Assembly (NCBI RefSeq): GCF_049985285.1 | Contig: NZ_JBNIEU010000002.1 | Coordinates: forward strand, 992,001-1,056,000 | Direction of reading: 5' to 3' | From: Aestuariirhabdus sp049985285 | Lineage (GTDB): Bacteria > Pseudomonadota > Gammaproteobacteria > Pseudomonadales > Aestuariirhabdaceae | DNA length: 64,000 nt | Shown: positions 35,363 to 44,974 of the stretch, piece after piece | Numbering within the stretch: position 1 is the first letter of the stretch | How the letters are laid out: each line of letters starts with the position of its first letter | Notes under the pieces: generated by a model | Told to the model about the DNA's origin: nothing | Seen by the model: only the letters and a program-made list of their open reading frames with translations | The model's database searches: none | Translations under genes and position numbers: made by a program

Positions 35363-37747
35363 CTATGTTGCGCTGTTAGCCGCTTCGTGAGCCTTGCTCC
35401 ATTTATCGATTATCGCCGCCAGGTCCTGCTTTCTAAAGGGCTTGGATATATAGTCGCTCATTCCGGCATCCAGGCACTTTTGCCGATCTTCGCTGAGGGC
35501 GTTGGCGGTAAGGGCTATGATGGGGACGTTTTGAACTCCGTTAATTTGGCGCATGCGTCGGGTGGTTTGGTAGCCGTCCATAATCGGCATGTTGCAATCC
35601 ATAAATATCAGGTCGAACGCTCGCACTCGGCATAGTTCGAGTGCGCGTTTGCCATTGCTGCAGAGAATAACCCTGTGCCCAAGGTGTTCCAGCATGGCTT
35701 CGGCGACTTTTTGATTGGTTTCATTGTCCTCCACGAGTAGCATCAGAAGTGAGCTGCTTTCGGGTTCGCTTTCAGTTTCGATATTGTCCGCTTTGTCGCT
35801 GAGGCGATAGTCCATAAGCCCTGCCAGCAGTTGAAACAGTTCGTTTCTCTGTAATGGCAGAGTTAATTGGGCTTCGTAGCCACGGGACTTGAGCTCGGGC
35901 CCGGCAATCTGGTCTCGCTGCGGAGCCGCGAGAATGATCCTCGCTTCGGGATCCTGTTGGCGGATCAATAGGGCGCTTTCGTCCGATTCAACGATTGCCA
36001 GAGTATGGTTCCGCTCAAACTGTGCCTGTTTTACTTTCCCACCAGAGTTATCACCCAGTGAGGTGTGTGGGACCTTCCAATGACTGAGGTGTTTGCCGAG
36101 AGAGTCCAGTAAACCGTGTTGGCATAGGCACAACACCGGCTCGATGCACAAGTTTTCAGGGAGTGTGGGCGCTGCAACAAGTTGCTTTCCCTGTGTCAGG
36201 GGTAAGGAGGCGCGGAAGGTGCTGCCCTGTCCGGGGCTCGACTCAATCTCCAGCTTGCCGTTCATCGCGTCGGTTAATTTCTGGCACAGGGCAAGCCCCA
36301 GTCCAGTGCCGCCGTATTTACGTGTGGTTGCTGTATCGGCCTGGGTAAAAGGTTTAAGAACCTCGTCCAATACGCTGGCATCGATACCGATACCGGTATC
36401 ATGCACCTCGATAATAACCCGGATGACGTCGTTAGCTTCCGTGGCGAAACCAACACAAAGCTGTACCTCGCCCTGTTCTGTAAATTTGATCGCGTTCGAA
36501 AGGAGATTGGTGGCCAGTTGGTGGACGCGCACAGGGTCGCCGGTCACTCGCTCGGGTAGAAGTGGGTCGATATCTACGGAGAGATAGAGAGATTTTTGGG
36601 CCGCGTTTTCACTGAGTAGCCTTGCTGCTTGCTCAATGCAGCCGCGCAGATCAAAGTCGATCTGCTCTAACACCATTTTTCCTGAATCAAACTTTGACAG
36701 GTCAAGAATGTCATTTAGCAGTTGGGTCAGGATGGTGGCTGAGCTATAGGCAGTTTCCAGCTGCTGTCGTTGCTGGGAGGGAATGTCGCCCTCCAGTGCG
36801 AGGCTGACCATACCCAGCACGCCGTTGATGGGGGTGCGTATCTCATGGCTCATGTTAGCAAGAAATATCGAACGTGCATTTGCCATTGACTCGGCATCGC
36901 TACGGGCTTTGTCGAGCTGGGCGTTGCTGGAAACCAGCTGACGGTTAGCGCGACTGAGGTCTGCGGTACGCTGTTCAACCACCGACTCCAGCTCACTAAG
37001 GTGCTTTTGCAGCCGGTCTTCAGCGGCAAGTCGCCGTTTCAGGTTGGCACGTATGCTACTGACGTGTTCATTGGTAGCCGCCACCAGCACCCCAATCTCA
37101 TCAGCTTCATGGCCGACAGGGCACGGGATCGGGCTGGCACCGTCTCGCTCCGGATTGCGACGACTGATGGAGTCGATCAGTTTAACCAGCGGCTTGGTTA
37201 GCATGGCGTAGAACAGGACCAGCAAGATGATGGAGAGCACAAGGCTGCGAATAAACCCACTGAGCAGGGTGAATCCAGCCCGTTTCAGAAACGCGGAACC
37301 AATGGCAAAGGTGTCTACTTCAAGGTGGAGGTAACCCAGTTCTTCGTCGGGGTCGTGGAGCACTTGCAGTTGCTCACGGTACTCCCGGCTGCGGCCGAAC
37401 AGCAGGTCACTGATCTCACGGTAGCGTGAGTCGGTTTGTTCGCGCTTGGAAAAGGCGAGGGTTGTTCGGGTATTGTCAACGATCTCTGCACTGATAATGA
37501 TCGGCGATTCCAGCAATCCGGACACCAGCTCCTGGGCCAGCTCGGAATCTATGTTGTACGCAATGCGCGATGCCGGGTTATGGGTGATATCGATGATCGC
37601 TTTAACCTGGCTATCGATGGACTGCTTCTCGTTCAGGTAATCGATCGAAATCTGGGCAACGCTCAGCGCCGTCCCGAGCAAAAAAGCTAGAATAACGGTG
37701 TTTCTGGCCTGTTTATAGGAGAGGCGATCGCTTAAACGGATATTCAT
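35363..37747 (-). CDS. Hybrid sensor histidine kinase, SagS-like position
   Basis: 794 residues. Membrane helices at about 16-34 and 160-182 enclose a periplasmic sensor domain. A HAMP-like segment and coiled coil are followed by HisKA with H301 (ANMSHEIRTPINGV), an HATPase domain (NLLSNAIKFT, DTGIGI, GTGLGLALCQ), a degenerate middle receiver and a full receiver with D717 (FMDCNMPIMDG). No HPt domain, so a separate HPt protein must pass the phosphate on. Placement next to ospR mirrors SagS, which governs the biofilm switch in P. aeruginosa; the role here is inference. Confidence 0.9.
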   Translation of the reverse strand: MNIRLSDRLSYKQARNTVILAFLLGTALSVAQISIDYLNEKQSIDSQVKAIIDITHNPASRIAYNIDSELAQELVSGLLESPIIISAEIVDNTRTTLAFSKREQTDSRYREISDLLFGRSREYREQLQVLHDPDEELGYLHLEVDTFAIGSAFLKRAGFTLLSGFIRSLVLSIILLVLFYAMLTKPLVKLIDSISRRNPERDGASPIPCPVGHEADEIGVLVAATNEHVSSIRANLKRRLAAEDRLQKHLSELESVVEQRTADLSRANRQLVSSNAQLDKARSDAESMANARSIFLANMSHEIRTPINGVLGMVSLALEGDIPSQQRQQLETAYSSATILTQLLNDILDLSKFDSGKMVLEQIDFDLRGCIEQAARLLSENAAQKSLYLSVDIDPLLPERVTGDPVRVHQLATNLLSNAIKFTEQGEVQLCVGFATEANDVIRVIIEVHDTGIGIDASVLDEVLKPFTQADTATTRKYGGTGLGLALCQKLTDAMNGKLEIESSPGQGSTFRASLPLTQGKQLVAAPTLPENLCIEPVLCLCQHGLLDSLGKHLSHWKVPHTSLGDNSGGKVKQAQFERNHTLAIVESDESALLIRQQDPEARIILAAPQRDQIAGPELKSRGYEAQLTLPLQRNELFQLLAGLMDYRLSDKADNIETESEPESSSLLMLLVEDNETNQKVAEAMLEHLGHRVILCSNGKRALELCRVRAFDLIFMDCNMPIMDGYQTTRRMRQINGVQNVPIIALTANALSEDRQKCLDAGMSDYISKPFRKQDLAAIIDKWSKAHEAANSAT

Positions 37748-37768
37748 GGGAGCAACGACAGATCAAAG

Positions 37769-38557
37769 CTAGTCATAGACGTTCTTTTTCTTCCACTCAT
37801 CCTCCGGTGATGACGCCTCGTCCAGCTTTTGACTCAGTTCATTGTCCTGATCGGCTTGTGCGCGCTGCTCATCCGTCATGCGTGAGCGCTCCTCCTCCTC
37901 TTGCAGGTGCTTGATTAGGGCGCGGAGTTTCTGAATCTGCTCGGTATACTGGTTGCTATCGTTATTTTTGGTCAGGTCGGCAGAGGCGCGCATGTAGTGG
38001 TGCAACGCCAGCTTGATTTTGCCGTCGCGGCGGGCCTGGGCAGCCATATTTCGCAGGGCATCGTATCCGGTCACTACCAGCAGGTGTTTCAATAACGCGT
38101 TGTGTTTTTTTGCATCATTTTTGCTGATTCTTCCTGCCTTAGCGCCCGTTACCAAAACCCGGTGAGCATCCTGTAGCAGGTTTTTGATTTCACTCGCCTG
38201 AGCTTCGTTAGTGATCGGGACGGGTTGTGTTGGTGGAGGGGAGGGCGCGGCCATCTCCTCACGGGTTAGCTCTATGCGTTTTTGAACATTAGGCTGCTGC
38301 TCTTTGGGTACGAAGGGAAGCATCTGGTTCAATGTGAACAGTTTTTCAGGCAGCAGAAAGGTTAGCAGACCTTTTTGGAGGTAACTGTGGGGAAGGTCGG
38401 CCTGAATATAATCGATGCGCCGGATCCGGTCGTTGCCTTCGGCTACTTTGCGCGCACGTTCGAGCTTGGCATTCTCCAGAGCGTGATTGATATAAGCTAC
38501 GCCGATCAAGCCCAGCACCGCAAATACAATAATGCCACTGATAGCTAAGGGGTCCAC
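37769..38557 (-). CDS. Hypothetical membrane-anchored coiled-coil protein
   Basis: 262 residues. One N-terminal membrane helix (about residues 5-22), then a cytosolic, highly charged segment: a Pro-rich linker near 103-113 and a helical C-terminal half with coiled-coil character (LIKHLQEEEERSRMTDEQRAQ). No recognised domain. The gene ends 21 nt before the sensor kinase start on the same strand, so the two are likely co-transcribed and may work together. Confidence 0.75.
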   Translation of the reverse strand: MDPLAISGIIVFAVLGLIGVAYINHALENAKLERARKVAEGNDRIRRIDYIQADLPHSYLQKGLLTFLLPEKLFTLNQMLPFVPKEQQPNVQKRIELTREEMAAPSPPPTQPVPITNEAQASEIKNLLQDAHRVLVTGAKAGRISKNDAKKHNALLKHLLVVTGYDALRNMAAQARRDGKIKLALHHYMRASADLTKNNDSNQYTEQIQKLRALIKHLQEEEERSRMTDEQRAQADQDNELSQKLDEASSPEDEWKKKNVYD

Positions 38558-38689
38558 TCCGCTGCTCCACTTACGAGTTATGTCTATTTGGAATAATTAT
38601 TATCGTTAAATTTAACTATAACCGATGGAATTCCACAATTATAGCTGCCCGGGGGTAGGATGACAGTGAGCGTCGGCGCGTCGCGCCTA

Positions 38690-38895
38690 TGCAGGCAATG
38701 GATCTCTGCCTGTGCGGAGGTGACTCTTCCTCCTGTCATGCCCGCGAAGGCGGGCATCCATTTGGGTAAGCACGATGCCGGTAGTGGATCTCCGCCTGCG
38801 CGGAGATGACACTTTTGAAGTACGGAGATGACCCTTGGTATGCTCGGAGAGGATTCTTCCTTCCTTGTCGTGCCCGCGAAGGCGGGCATCCAGGA
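38690..38895. repeat. Cluster of REPIN-like palindromes
   Basis: At least four copies of the ATGCCCGCGAAGGCGGGCAT and ATCTCCGCCTGCGCGGAGAT palindromes in alternating orientation, between the arcC terminator-like hairpin and the coiled-coil protein gene. A codon frame can be traced through the repeats, but it only mirrors their sequence and is not a gene. Confidence 0.8.
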
Positions 38896-38930
38896 TAAGG
38901 AGAGCAGGGGGGCGATGGGTTGTCTTGCAA

Positions 38931-38965
38931 TCGGGCCCGACAACAGGCGCTGCTGTTGGGCCCGA
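38931..38965 (-). terminator. Strong hairpin after arcC
   Basis: TCGGGCCC...AACAG and CTGTTGGGCCCGA pair around a 6-nt loop with a 3-nt bulge, 22 nt after the arcC stop. No T run follows on the minus strand, so it is a likely mRNA 3' end structure rather than a perfect intrinsic terminator. Confidence 0.55.
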
Positions 38966-38986
38966 ACGGGTGTTACAGGGAGAAGG

Positions 38987-39916
38987 CTAGTGGTATTTAA
39001 CCTCATCCTTGTGGTCCGCACGAATCACGGTACCGGCAGTGCCCTTAATGATATCGAGGGCCTGTTCCAGTGATCCGATTCCACCAATTTTTCCGCCGGA
39101 GCGCACAAACGCATTGGCGGCTTCAACTTTGGGCCCCATGGAACCCGCAGCAAACCCGTGCTCTTCCATCTGTTCAGGGGTCGCAGTTTTGATGGTTTTC
39201 TGGTCGGGCTTGCCCCAGTTGACCGCTACACCCTCGACATCGGTCAGCACCAGCAGGGCATCCGCTTTGAGGTCGATGGCCAGTACGGTGGAGGCGCGGT
39301 CTTTATCGACGACGGCTTCAACGCCTTGCCACTTACCGTTGTCATCCCGGGCGACCGGTACGCCGCCACCACCGGTGCAGATCACCATGGTGCCCGTATC
39401 GACCAGCTGCTTGATGGAATTGAGCTCCACGATGGACTTGGGCATCGGGGAGGGGACGACGCGACGGAAAAACTCACCATCGGCTTTCATGAAGTAACCC
39501 TTGGTACGGGCCAGCTCCGTAGCCTGCTCCTGGCTATAGATGGGTCCCACAAACTTGTCGGGACTGCTGAACGCGGGGTCCTTGGTGTCGACGACGGTCT
39601 GGGTAAAGAGGCCCGCGATATGGGCATCGGGTAATTCGTTGCGAAGCGCCTTCTCGAACTCGTATCCGATCATGCCCTGGGTTTCAGCACCCAGCACATC
39701 GAGAGGGTAGTTGCTGACATCTGCGTAGGCTTCGTTCTGCAAAGCCAGGAGTCCCACCTGGGGTCCGTTACCATGGGTCAGGACAACGGTGTGCTCCTTG
39801 GCCACCTTGGCAATGGCTTTGGCGGCAATTTCGATGTTGCGCTTTTGGTTTTCAGCTTCCAGAGGCTCGCCCCGCTGCAGGATAGCGTTGCCTCCAAGTG
39901 CAATGACGACTAACAT
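38987..39916 (-). CDS. arcC: Carbamate kinase
   Basis: Last step of the arginine deiminase pathway: carbamoyl phosphate plus ADP gives ATP, CO2 and NH3. 309 residues; N-terminal IALGGNAILQRGEP, THGNGPQVGLLALQ and CTGGGGVPV motifs are diagnostic. The gene follows arcB by 90 nt on the minus strand and ends the arcABC operon. Confidence 0.96.
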   Translation of the reverse strand: MLVVIALGGNAILQRGEPLEAENQKRNIEIAAKAIAKVAKEHTVVLTHGNGPQVGLLALQNEAYADVSNYPLDVLGAETQGMIGYEFEKALRNELPDAHIAGLFTQTVVDTKDPAFSSPDKFVGPIYSQEQATELARTKGYFMKADGEFFRRVVPSPMPKSIVELNSIKQLVDTGTMVICTGGGGVPVARDDNGKWQGVEAVVDKDRASTVLAIDLKADALLVLTDVEGVAVNWGKPDQKTIKTATPEQMEEHGFAAGSMGPKVEAANAFVRSGGKIGGIGSLEQALDIIKGTAGTVIRADHKDEVKYH

Positions 39917-40006
39917 TTTGAACTCCTCTCATGAGGGGCGCTGGCTGTCCGTGACCCTTTCAACTTTCGCGGGTAGCCAGCGGTTATCTGCCGTAGATCA
40001 GGGATC

Positions 40007-41008
40007 TTACTGTCCGAGGGTTGCCACCATCACAGCCTTAATGGTGTGCATACGGTTCTCGGCCTGGTCGAACACGATGGACGCAGCAGACTCGAACACC
40101 TCGTCGGTGACCTCGAGGCCATCCAGCCCATACTTCTGGAAGATCTCCTCGCCAATGGTGGTTTCACGGTTGTGGAACGCTGGCAGGCAGTGCATGAACT
40201 TTACGTTGGGGTTGCCGGTCGCTTCCATGGTTTCCTTATTTACCTGATAGGGAACCAGCTCCTTGATGCGCTCTTCCCAAACAGAGTCAGGCTCACCCAT
40301 GGATACCCATACGTCGGTATAGAGGAAGTCGGCACCCTTAACGGCCTCTTTCACGTCGGTAGTCAGAGTGATCTTGGCACCGGTGGTTTTGGCGATCTCC
40401 TTGGCAACCTGAACCAGCTCAGGAATGGGGCGGCAGTGCTCAGGGGCGGCCATGCGGAAATCCATGCCCATCTTGGCGGCGCCGATCATCAGCGAGTCAC
40501 CCATATTGTTGCCGCCGTCACCCAGGTAGGTGAAGGTGATGTCGTTGAGCTCCTTGCCGCTGTGCTCCTTCATGGTGAGGAAGTCGGCCAGGATCTGGGT
40601 GGGGTGGAACTCGTCGGTCAGGCCGTTCCAGACGGGAACACCGGCGTGCTTGGCCAGGTCTTCAACCACGGTCTGGCCAAAGCCACGATACTCAATACCA
40701 TCGTACATGCGGCCCAGAACCCGAGCGGTATCCTTCATCGACTCTTTCTTGCCGATCTGGGATCCGGTGGGGCCGAGATAGGTAACATGAGCGCCCTGGT
40801 CGTAAGCGGCGACTTCAAACGCGCAGCGGGTACGGGTTGAGGTTTTCTCAAAAATCAAAGCGATGTTCTTGCCGGTAAGGCGCTGAATCTCGTTACCAGA
40901 GTATTTGGCAACCTTAAGGTCATCGGAAAGACGAATCAAAAACTGGATCTCACGAGGAGTCAGGTCTTCGAGTTTCAGAAAGTGGCGGTTGCGAAGATTG
41001 AAAGCCAT
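40007..41008 (-). CDS. arcB: Catabolic ornithine carbamoyltransferase
   Basis: Splits citrulline with phosphate into ornithine and carbamoyl phosphate. 333 residues from ATG 41008, with AAGGA at good spacing; a TTG two codons upstream is an alternative. Carbamoyl phosphate motif FEKTSTRTRCAF, the conserved YLGPTGSQIG and HCLPAFHNRETTIG are present. The order within arcABC and high similarity to catabolic ArcB forms suggest the degradative role. Confidence 0.96.
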   Translation of the reverse strand: MAFNLRNRHFLKLEDLTPREIQFLIRLSDDLKVAKYSGNEIQRLTGKNIALIFEKTSTRTRCAFEVAAYDQGAHVTYLGPTGSQIGKKESMKDTARVLGRMYDGIEYRGFGQTVVEDLAKHAGVPVWNGLTDEFHPTQILADFLTMKEHSGKELNDITFTYLGDGGNNMGDSLMIGAAKMGMDFRMAAPEHCRPIPELVQVAKEIAKTTGAKITLTTDVKEAVKGADFLYTDVWVSMGEPDSVWEERIKELVPYQVNKETMEATGNPNVKFMHCLPAFHNRETTIGEEIFQKYGLDGLEVTDEVFESAASIVFDQAENRMHTIKAVMVATLGQ

Positions 41009-41113
41009 GATCAAATTCCTTCTTTAATAGGTAGTGTTATTTCATGCCCCGGTTCAGGTGAACAAGGACAGCGTGATAAAGGGTGGCCGCCTGAGCGGCC
41101 ACCGGGTTATGGG

Positions 41114-42340
41114 TTAAATACCGTCTCGCTCGATCGGGCAGCTCATGCAGCGAGCGCCGCCTCGGCCGCGACCCAGGTCTTCACCAGGGATCGGCAAGAC
41201 AGTAATGCCAGCCGCTTCCATCTTTTCGATGGTGTACACGTTACGCTCATAGCCGATCACCACACCAGGGCGCACGGTCAGTACGTTGTTGGCATCGTTC
41301 CACTGTTCGCGTTCTGCTTCAAATACGTCACCGCCGGTGGTGACCAAACGCAGCTCCGGTACACCCAGCGCACGGGCAATGGCGTCGGTGAAGCGATCCT
41401 TGACACGGTTGAAGACGATCTCGCCGGGCTGGTTACCCGGGGTAAGTTCCCACGCGGCGATGTCGTCACTCATGATATCCGGGTACACGGTAAAGCAGTC
41501 AAGGTCCATGTGGGTCATGACGGTGTCGAGGTGCATGCAGCTGCGGGCCTGGGGTAGTTGCAGCGCGATCACCTTGTTGGCCTGGCCGGTACGGAACAGG
41601 TTTTGCGCAAGCAGTTCGACGCCCTGGGGAGTCGTACGCTCGGACATCCCAATCAGTACTGCGCCCTTACCGATAACTAATACGTCACCACCCTCAATAG
41701 TGGATAGCTCGAAGTTACGGTCCTCATCGCCGAAGTAGATCTCGAAATCGGCGTCTTTGAACATGGGGTGGAATTTGTAAATGGCGCGCAGGTGCACAGT
41801 TTCGCGCTTACGAGCGGGTTTCATCATGGGGTTAACCGATACGCCACCATACACCCAGCAAGAGGTGTCACGGGTAAACAGGTGGTTAGGAATCGGGTCC
41901 ATAATAAAGTCGGTTTGTTTCATTACCTGCAGGGTAGGGCTGCCGATCTCGGAGTTGAGCTCCGCTACGGTCAGGCCGCCCATGAGGTGAGAGGCCAGTG
42001 TGTTGTTGTCTAGCTGCTCGTAATAGGCCCTGACTTCCCTGGCTAGAGCCGGGCCGTAACGAAACTGGGAGATCTGGCGATCCAGTACCCAGGTCTTAGC
42101 CTCTGGAATGGCCAGAGTTTCAGCCAGAACTTCCCTTAGCAGGAAAACCTCCACCCCTTCGTTGCGCAGGGTTTGTGCAAACACATCGTGCTCTTTGCCT
42201 GCTTGCTCGACCCTGAGCACGTCATCAAACAATAGGTCTTCACAATTGGTTGGCGTCAAACGGCGCAGGGAAAGCTCCGGCCGGTGCAGCATTACTTTGT
42301 GCAGTTGACCAATTTCAGATCCTACATAAAAGCGAGACAT
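41114..42340 (-). CDS. arcA: Arginine deiminase
   Basis: First step of the pathway: arginine to citrulline and NH3. 408 residues; active-site Cys398 sits in the C-terminal GGARCMSCP motif, and HLDTVMTHMD and EGGDVLVIG carry the other catalytic residues. First gene of arcABC, 105 nt before arcB. Divergent from the antiporter gene across a 956-nt spacer. Confidence 0.97.
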   Translation of the reverse strand: MSRFYVGSEIGQLHKVMLHRPELSLRRLTPTNCEDLLFDDVLRVEQAGKEHDVFAQTLRNEGVEVFLLREVLAETLAIPEAKTWVLDRQISQFRYGPALAREVRAYYEQLDNNTLASHLMGGLTVAELNSEIGSPTLQVMKQTDFIMDPIPNHLFTRDTSCWVYGGVSVNPMMKPARKRETVHLRAIYKFHPMFKDADFEIYFGDEDRNFELSTIEGGDVLVIGKGAVLIGMSERTTPQGVELLAQNLFRTGQANKVIALQLPQARSCMHLDTVMTHMDLDCFTVYPDIMSDDIAAWELTPGNQPGEIVFNRVKDRFTDAIARALGVPELRLVTTGGDVFEAEREQWNDANNVLTVRPGVVIGYERNVYTIEKMEAAGITVLPIPGEDLGRGRGGARCMSCPIERDGI

Positions 42341-43296
42341 TGTGTTTCTCCTTGCTATCTAGAAATTAACGGCGTGGCAATCGGCCCCGGCGGTGTTCCT
42401 TTAGGGCTGTTGGGTGTTGCTGGCCGCCTCGAAAAGTTATGTGTTCAGACTAGACCTGTGATCGGCCTTTGGCATTACGTAAAAATACTGAATCTGATGT
42501 GTAGCGATACACTCCTTGTACGTACAGTTGGCAATATTGGATCACGGGGATAGAGAGTTGGAGAGGCAGGGATCGAATAATCCGAGCGTGGTCCATCACT
42601 GGTCGATAAGTATGTACAAACTAGCGTCCCTGTCCAGAATGATTTCTACCATAAGTATAGTCAGTTGAGCACCCAGTCGCCTTGGGGTTGGCGATGGGAA
42701 GAAAAAAATGTCCCCAACGCGCGATTCGGAATCTTGCCGCTCCCTCGTAGTCTATTATAGATAAAGAGGAGCTAATTCATTGGGCCGGCGGGTGGAAAAG
42801 CGGTAGGTAGCCAACTACCCTGAATCCGATTGAGTTGGGTGAGGCGATGTCATTGTGCGCAGGCAGTGACATTTGGCAGTGGACACCAGAGGCGTTCGGT
42901 CAAATTGCGAAAACCGGTCATATATTGAAAGTTATTATCAAGTATTGAAATATCGAAAATCAGTTTTTATGACTACGGGTTGAAATCGGTGGTGATAGTT
43001 CTCACCTTTGAGTGCTGAAGGAACAGCAAGATGCCAAAACGGAAAGTTGACCTGTATCACACAAGCGTCCGGTTGTTGTCGCGCCACCCCCAAAAAAGCG
43101 TCATTTCTTCGGTAAACCCCTATCGACTTTCCTCAAGTACGGATGGTCTCATCGATCCCCGAGGACAATACTCGACGAGTAAATTTTTTATTGGTCATGT
43201 CTGTCCACTGTCTCTTTCCGGAAATAACTCCCGGGTGCGCAGGAAGCAGCATGAGTACTAAGCAACACACCTGACGTGGGTGTAAGGATGCAAACC
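42341..43296. other. 956-nt divergent spacer between arcA and the antiporter gene
   Basis: No convincing gene; a 76-codon frame at 43031-43261 lacks a Shine-Dalgarno and any domain. Two small palindromes lie 160-185 nt upstream of arcA: GTGTA-GCGA-TACAC (42499-42512) and TGTACGTACA (42517-42526). A degenerate FNR-like site (TTGAC-N4-ATCAC, 43047-43060) lies about 240 nt before the antiporter gene, but no -10 follows at class II spacing. The spacer is much longer than needed for two promoters. Confidence 0.5.
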
Positions 43297-44700
43297 ATGA
43301 GTAAGTTCAAGTTCCCCACCGCCTATACGGTGCTCTTTGTGTTGATCGCAGCGGTTGCTGCATTGACCTGGGTCGTGCCAGCAGGCCAATACGATCGTGT
43401 AATGAACGAAGACCTCGGTAAAGAGGTGCCGGTATCGGGCACCTATAAAGAGGTCGAGGCTAATCCCCAGGGCCCGGTAGATATGATCCTGGCGCCCATC
43501 GACGGCCTTTACGATCACAATAGCTACGAAGCCAACGCCATCGATGTTGCCCTGTTTGTGCTGATCATTGGTGGATTTTTGGGCGTGGTCACCAAGACGG
43601 GGGCTATCGACGCGGGCATCGAGCGGGTAACCCATAAGCTCGAGGGTCGTGAAACCCTGATGATTCCGATCTTGATGGCACTCTTTGCCGCAGGGGGGAC
43701 GGTATACGGCATGGCGGAGGAGACGATTCCCTTCTATGCCCTGTTAATACCGGTCATGATCGCAGCTCGTTTCGACGCAGTCACCGCGGTAGCAACCATC
43801 CTCTTGGGTGCCGGTATTGGAACCCTGGGTTCTACCATTAACCCGTTCGCTACGGTCATCGCGGCTAATGCCGCAGGCATTCCCTTTACCGACGGTATGA
43901 TCCTGCGTCTGGCGCTGCTGATTATCGGTTGGGCAATCTGTGTAGCCTTCGTGATGCGCTATGCCAAGCGGGTACAGGCTGATCCTTCTCTCTCTATCGT
44001 TGCTGACATGAAAGAGTCTAACGAGGAGCACTTCCTGGGCAGCAAAAGCACCGAGGCGACCGAGCTGACCGGGGTGCGTTCATTCATCCTGTTGCTCTTT
44101 GCCGCTACCTTCGGTGTCATGATCTACGGCGTAGCCGTGGCGGGTTGGTGGATGGCCGAGATCTCCGGCTTGTTCCTGGCCTCTGCGATCATCATCGGCC
44201 TGATCTATCGGCTCAGTGAGGAGGATCTCACATCAAGCTTTGTCGATGGTGCTCGTGACCTGTTGGGTGTTGCACTGATCATCGGTATTGCCCGCGGTAT
44301 CGTGGTGGTAATGGATGCCGGAAACATGACCGACACCGTGCTGTTTCACGCCGAGCAAGCCGTCAGTGGGCTCTCCTCTGTGGCCTTTATCAACGTGATG
44401 TACTGGTTGGAAGTGGTGTTGAGCTTCCTGGTGCCCTCATCTTCTGGTTTGGCGGTGCTGACCATGCCGATAATGGCGCCTTTGGCCGATTTCTCCGGTG
44501 TGGGCCGTGACCTTGTGGTGACCGCGTACCAGAGTGCCAGCGGTATCGTGAACCTCATCACCCCAACCTCTGCTGTTGTCATGGGTGGTTTGGCGATTGG
44601 CCGCGTACCCTACGATCGCTGGTTGAAGTTCGTAGCGCCTTTGCTGCTGATCCTCACCGTACTGATCACCGTGGTATTGAGTGTGGGTGCGATGATCTAG
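43297..44700 (+). CDS. YfcC family basic amino acid antiporter
   Basis: 467 residues from ATG 43297 (AAGGA upstream; starts at 43276 and 43288 are possible). About eleven to twelve membrane helices; FPTAYTVLFVLIAAVAALTWVVPAG is the YfcC/DcuC-superfamily N-terminus. It lies divergent from arcABC, where arginine-ornithine exchange is needed, so it probably replaces the unrelated ArcD of Pseudomonas. That substrate is inferred from position. A clean terminator follows. Confidence 0.88.
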   Translation: MSKFKFPTAYTVLFVLIAAVAALTWVVPAGQYDRVMNEDLGKEVPVSGTYKEVEANPQGPVDMILAPIDGLYDHNSYEANAIDVALFVLIIGGFLGVVTKTGAIDAGIERVTHKLEGRETLMIPILMALFAAGGTVYGMAEETIPFYALLIPVMIAARFDAVTAVATILLGAGIGTLGSTINPFATVIAANAAGIPFTDGMILRLALLIIGWAICVAFVMRYAKRVQADPSLSIVADMKESNEEHFLGSKSTEATELTGVRSFILLLFAATFGVMIYGVAVAGWWMAEISGLFLASAIIIGLIYRLSEEDLTSSFVDGARDLLGVALIIGIARGIVVVMDAGNMTDTVLFHAEQAVSGLSSVAFINVMYWLEVVLSFLVPSSSGLAVLTMPIMAPLADFSGVGRDLVVTAYQSASGIVNLITPTSAVVMGGLAIGRVPYDRWLKFVAPLLLILTVLITVVLSVGAMI

Positions 44701-44722
44701 ACGATCATCCCGATGTGAACCA

Positions 44723-44747
44723 AGCCCGGCCTAGCGCCGGGCTTTTT
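44723..44747 (+). terminator. Intrinsic terminator of the antiporter gene
   Basis: AGCCCGGC and GCCGGGCT around a 5-nt loop, followed by TTTTT, 22 nt after the stop at 44700. Confidence 0.93.
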
Positions 44748-44769
44748 AGTGGGCAGGGTTTAATCCTTC

Positions 44770-44806
44770 ACCCCGTCATCCTCGCGAATGCGGGGATCCA
44801 CCGTTG
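44770..44806. repeat. Single copy of the CTCGCGAATGCGGGGAT repeat
   Basis: GTCATCCTCGCGAATGCGGG and the following GATCCACCGTTGGTTA are identical to the first part of the tandem unit at 48479-48894, but without the second palindrome. It lies between the antiporter terminator and the toxin-antitoxin promoter. Confidence 0.8.
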
Positions 44807-44921
44807 GTTATAGCAGAGCTACTTATGCCACCACTGTCCTTACGGGCTCTTGCCATTTTCTTTGGTTGATCTCGTTGGCTTTGACTGTCCGGGAGCACCG
44901 ACAACAGCGTTGCTGAAATGC

Positions 44922-44941
44922 TTGTAGCATTCTGCTACAAT
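44922..44941 (+). promoter_or_regulatory. Operator palindrome and -10 of the ParD-like/zeta module
   Basis: A perfect 8-3-8 palindrome TTGTAGCA-TTC-TGCTACAA (44922-44940) whose right arm contains TACAAT (44936-44941), a good -10. It lies 34 nt before the antitoxin gene. Antitoxin binding here would block its own promoter, the usual autoregulation of such modules. Confidence 0.72.
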
Positions 44942-44974
44942 GCTGTGTGTTTGAGTTGAAGTGAGGAGATCATC

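Noticed and set aside
38584..39021. 145-codon frame near arcC
   Set aside because: It reads through the palindromic repeats and overlaps the arcC end; the sequence only mirrors repeat translation.
43047..43060. Confident FNR box for the antiporter gene
   Set aside because: Two mismatches to consensus and no -10 hexamer at class II spacing in either direction; kept only as a weak remark in the spacer entry.
43031..43261. 76-codon frame in the arc spacer
   Set aside because: No Shine-Dalgarno, no domain, odd composition and it overlaps a candidate regulatory site.
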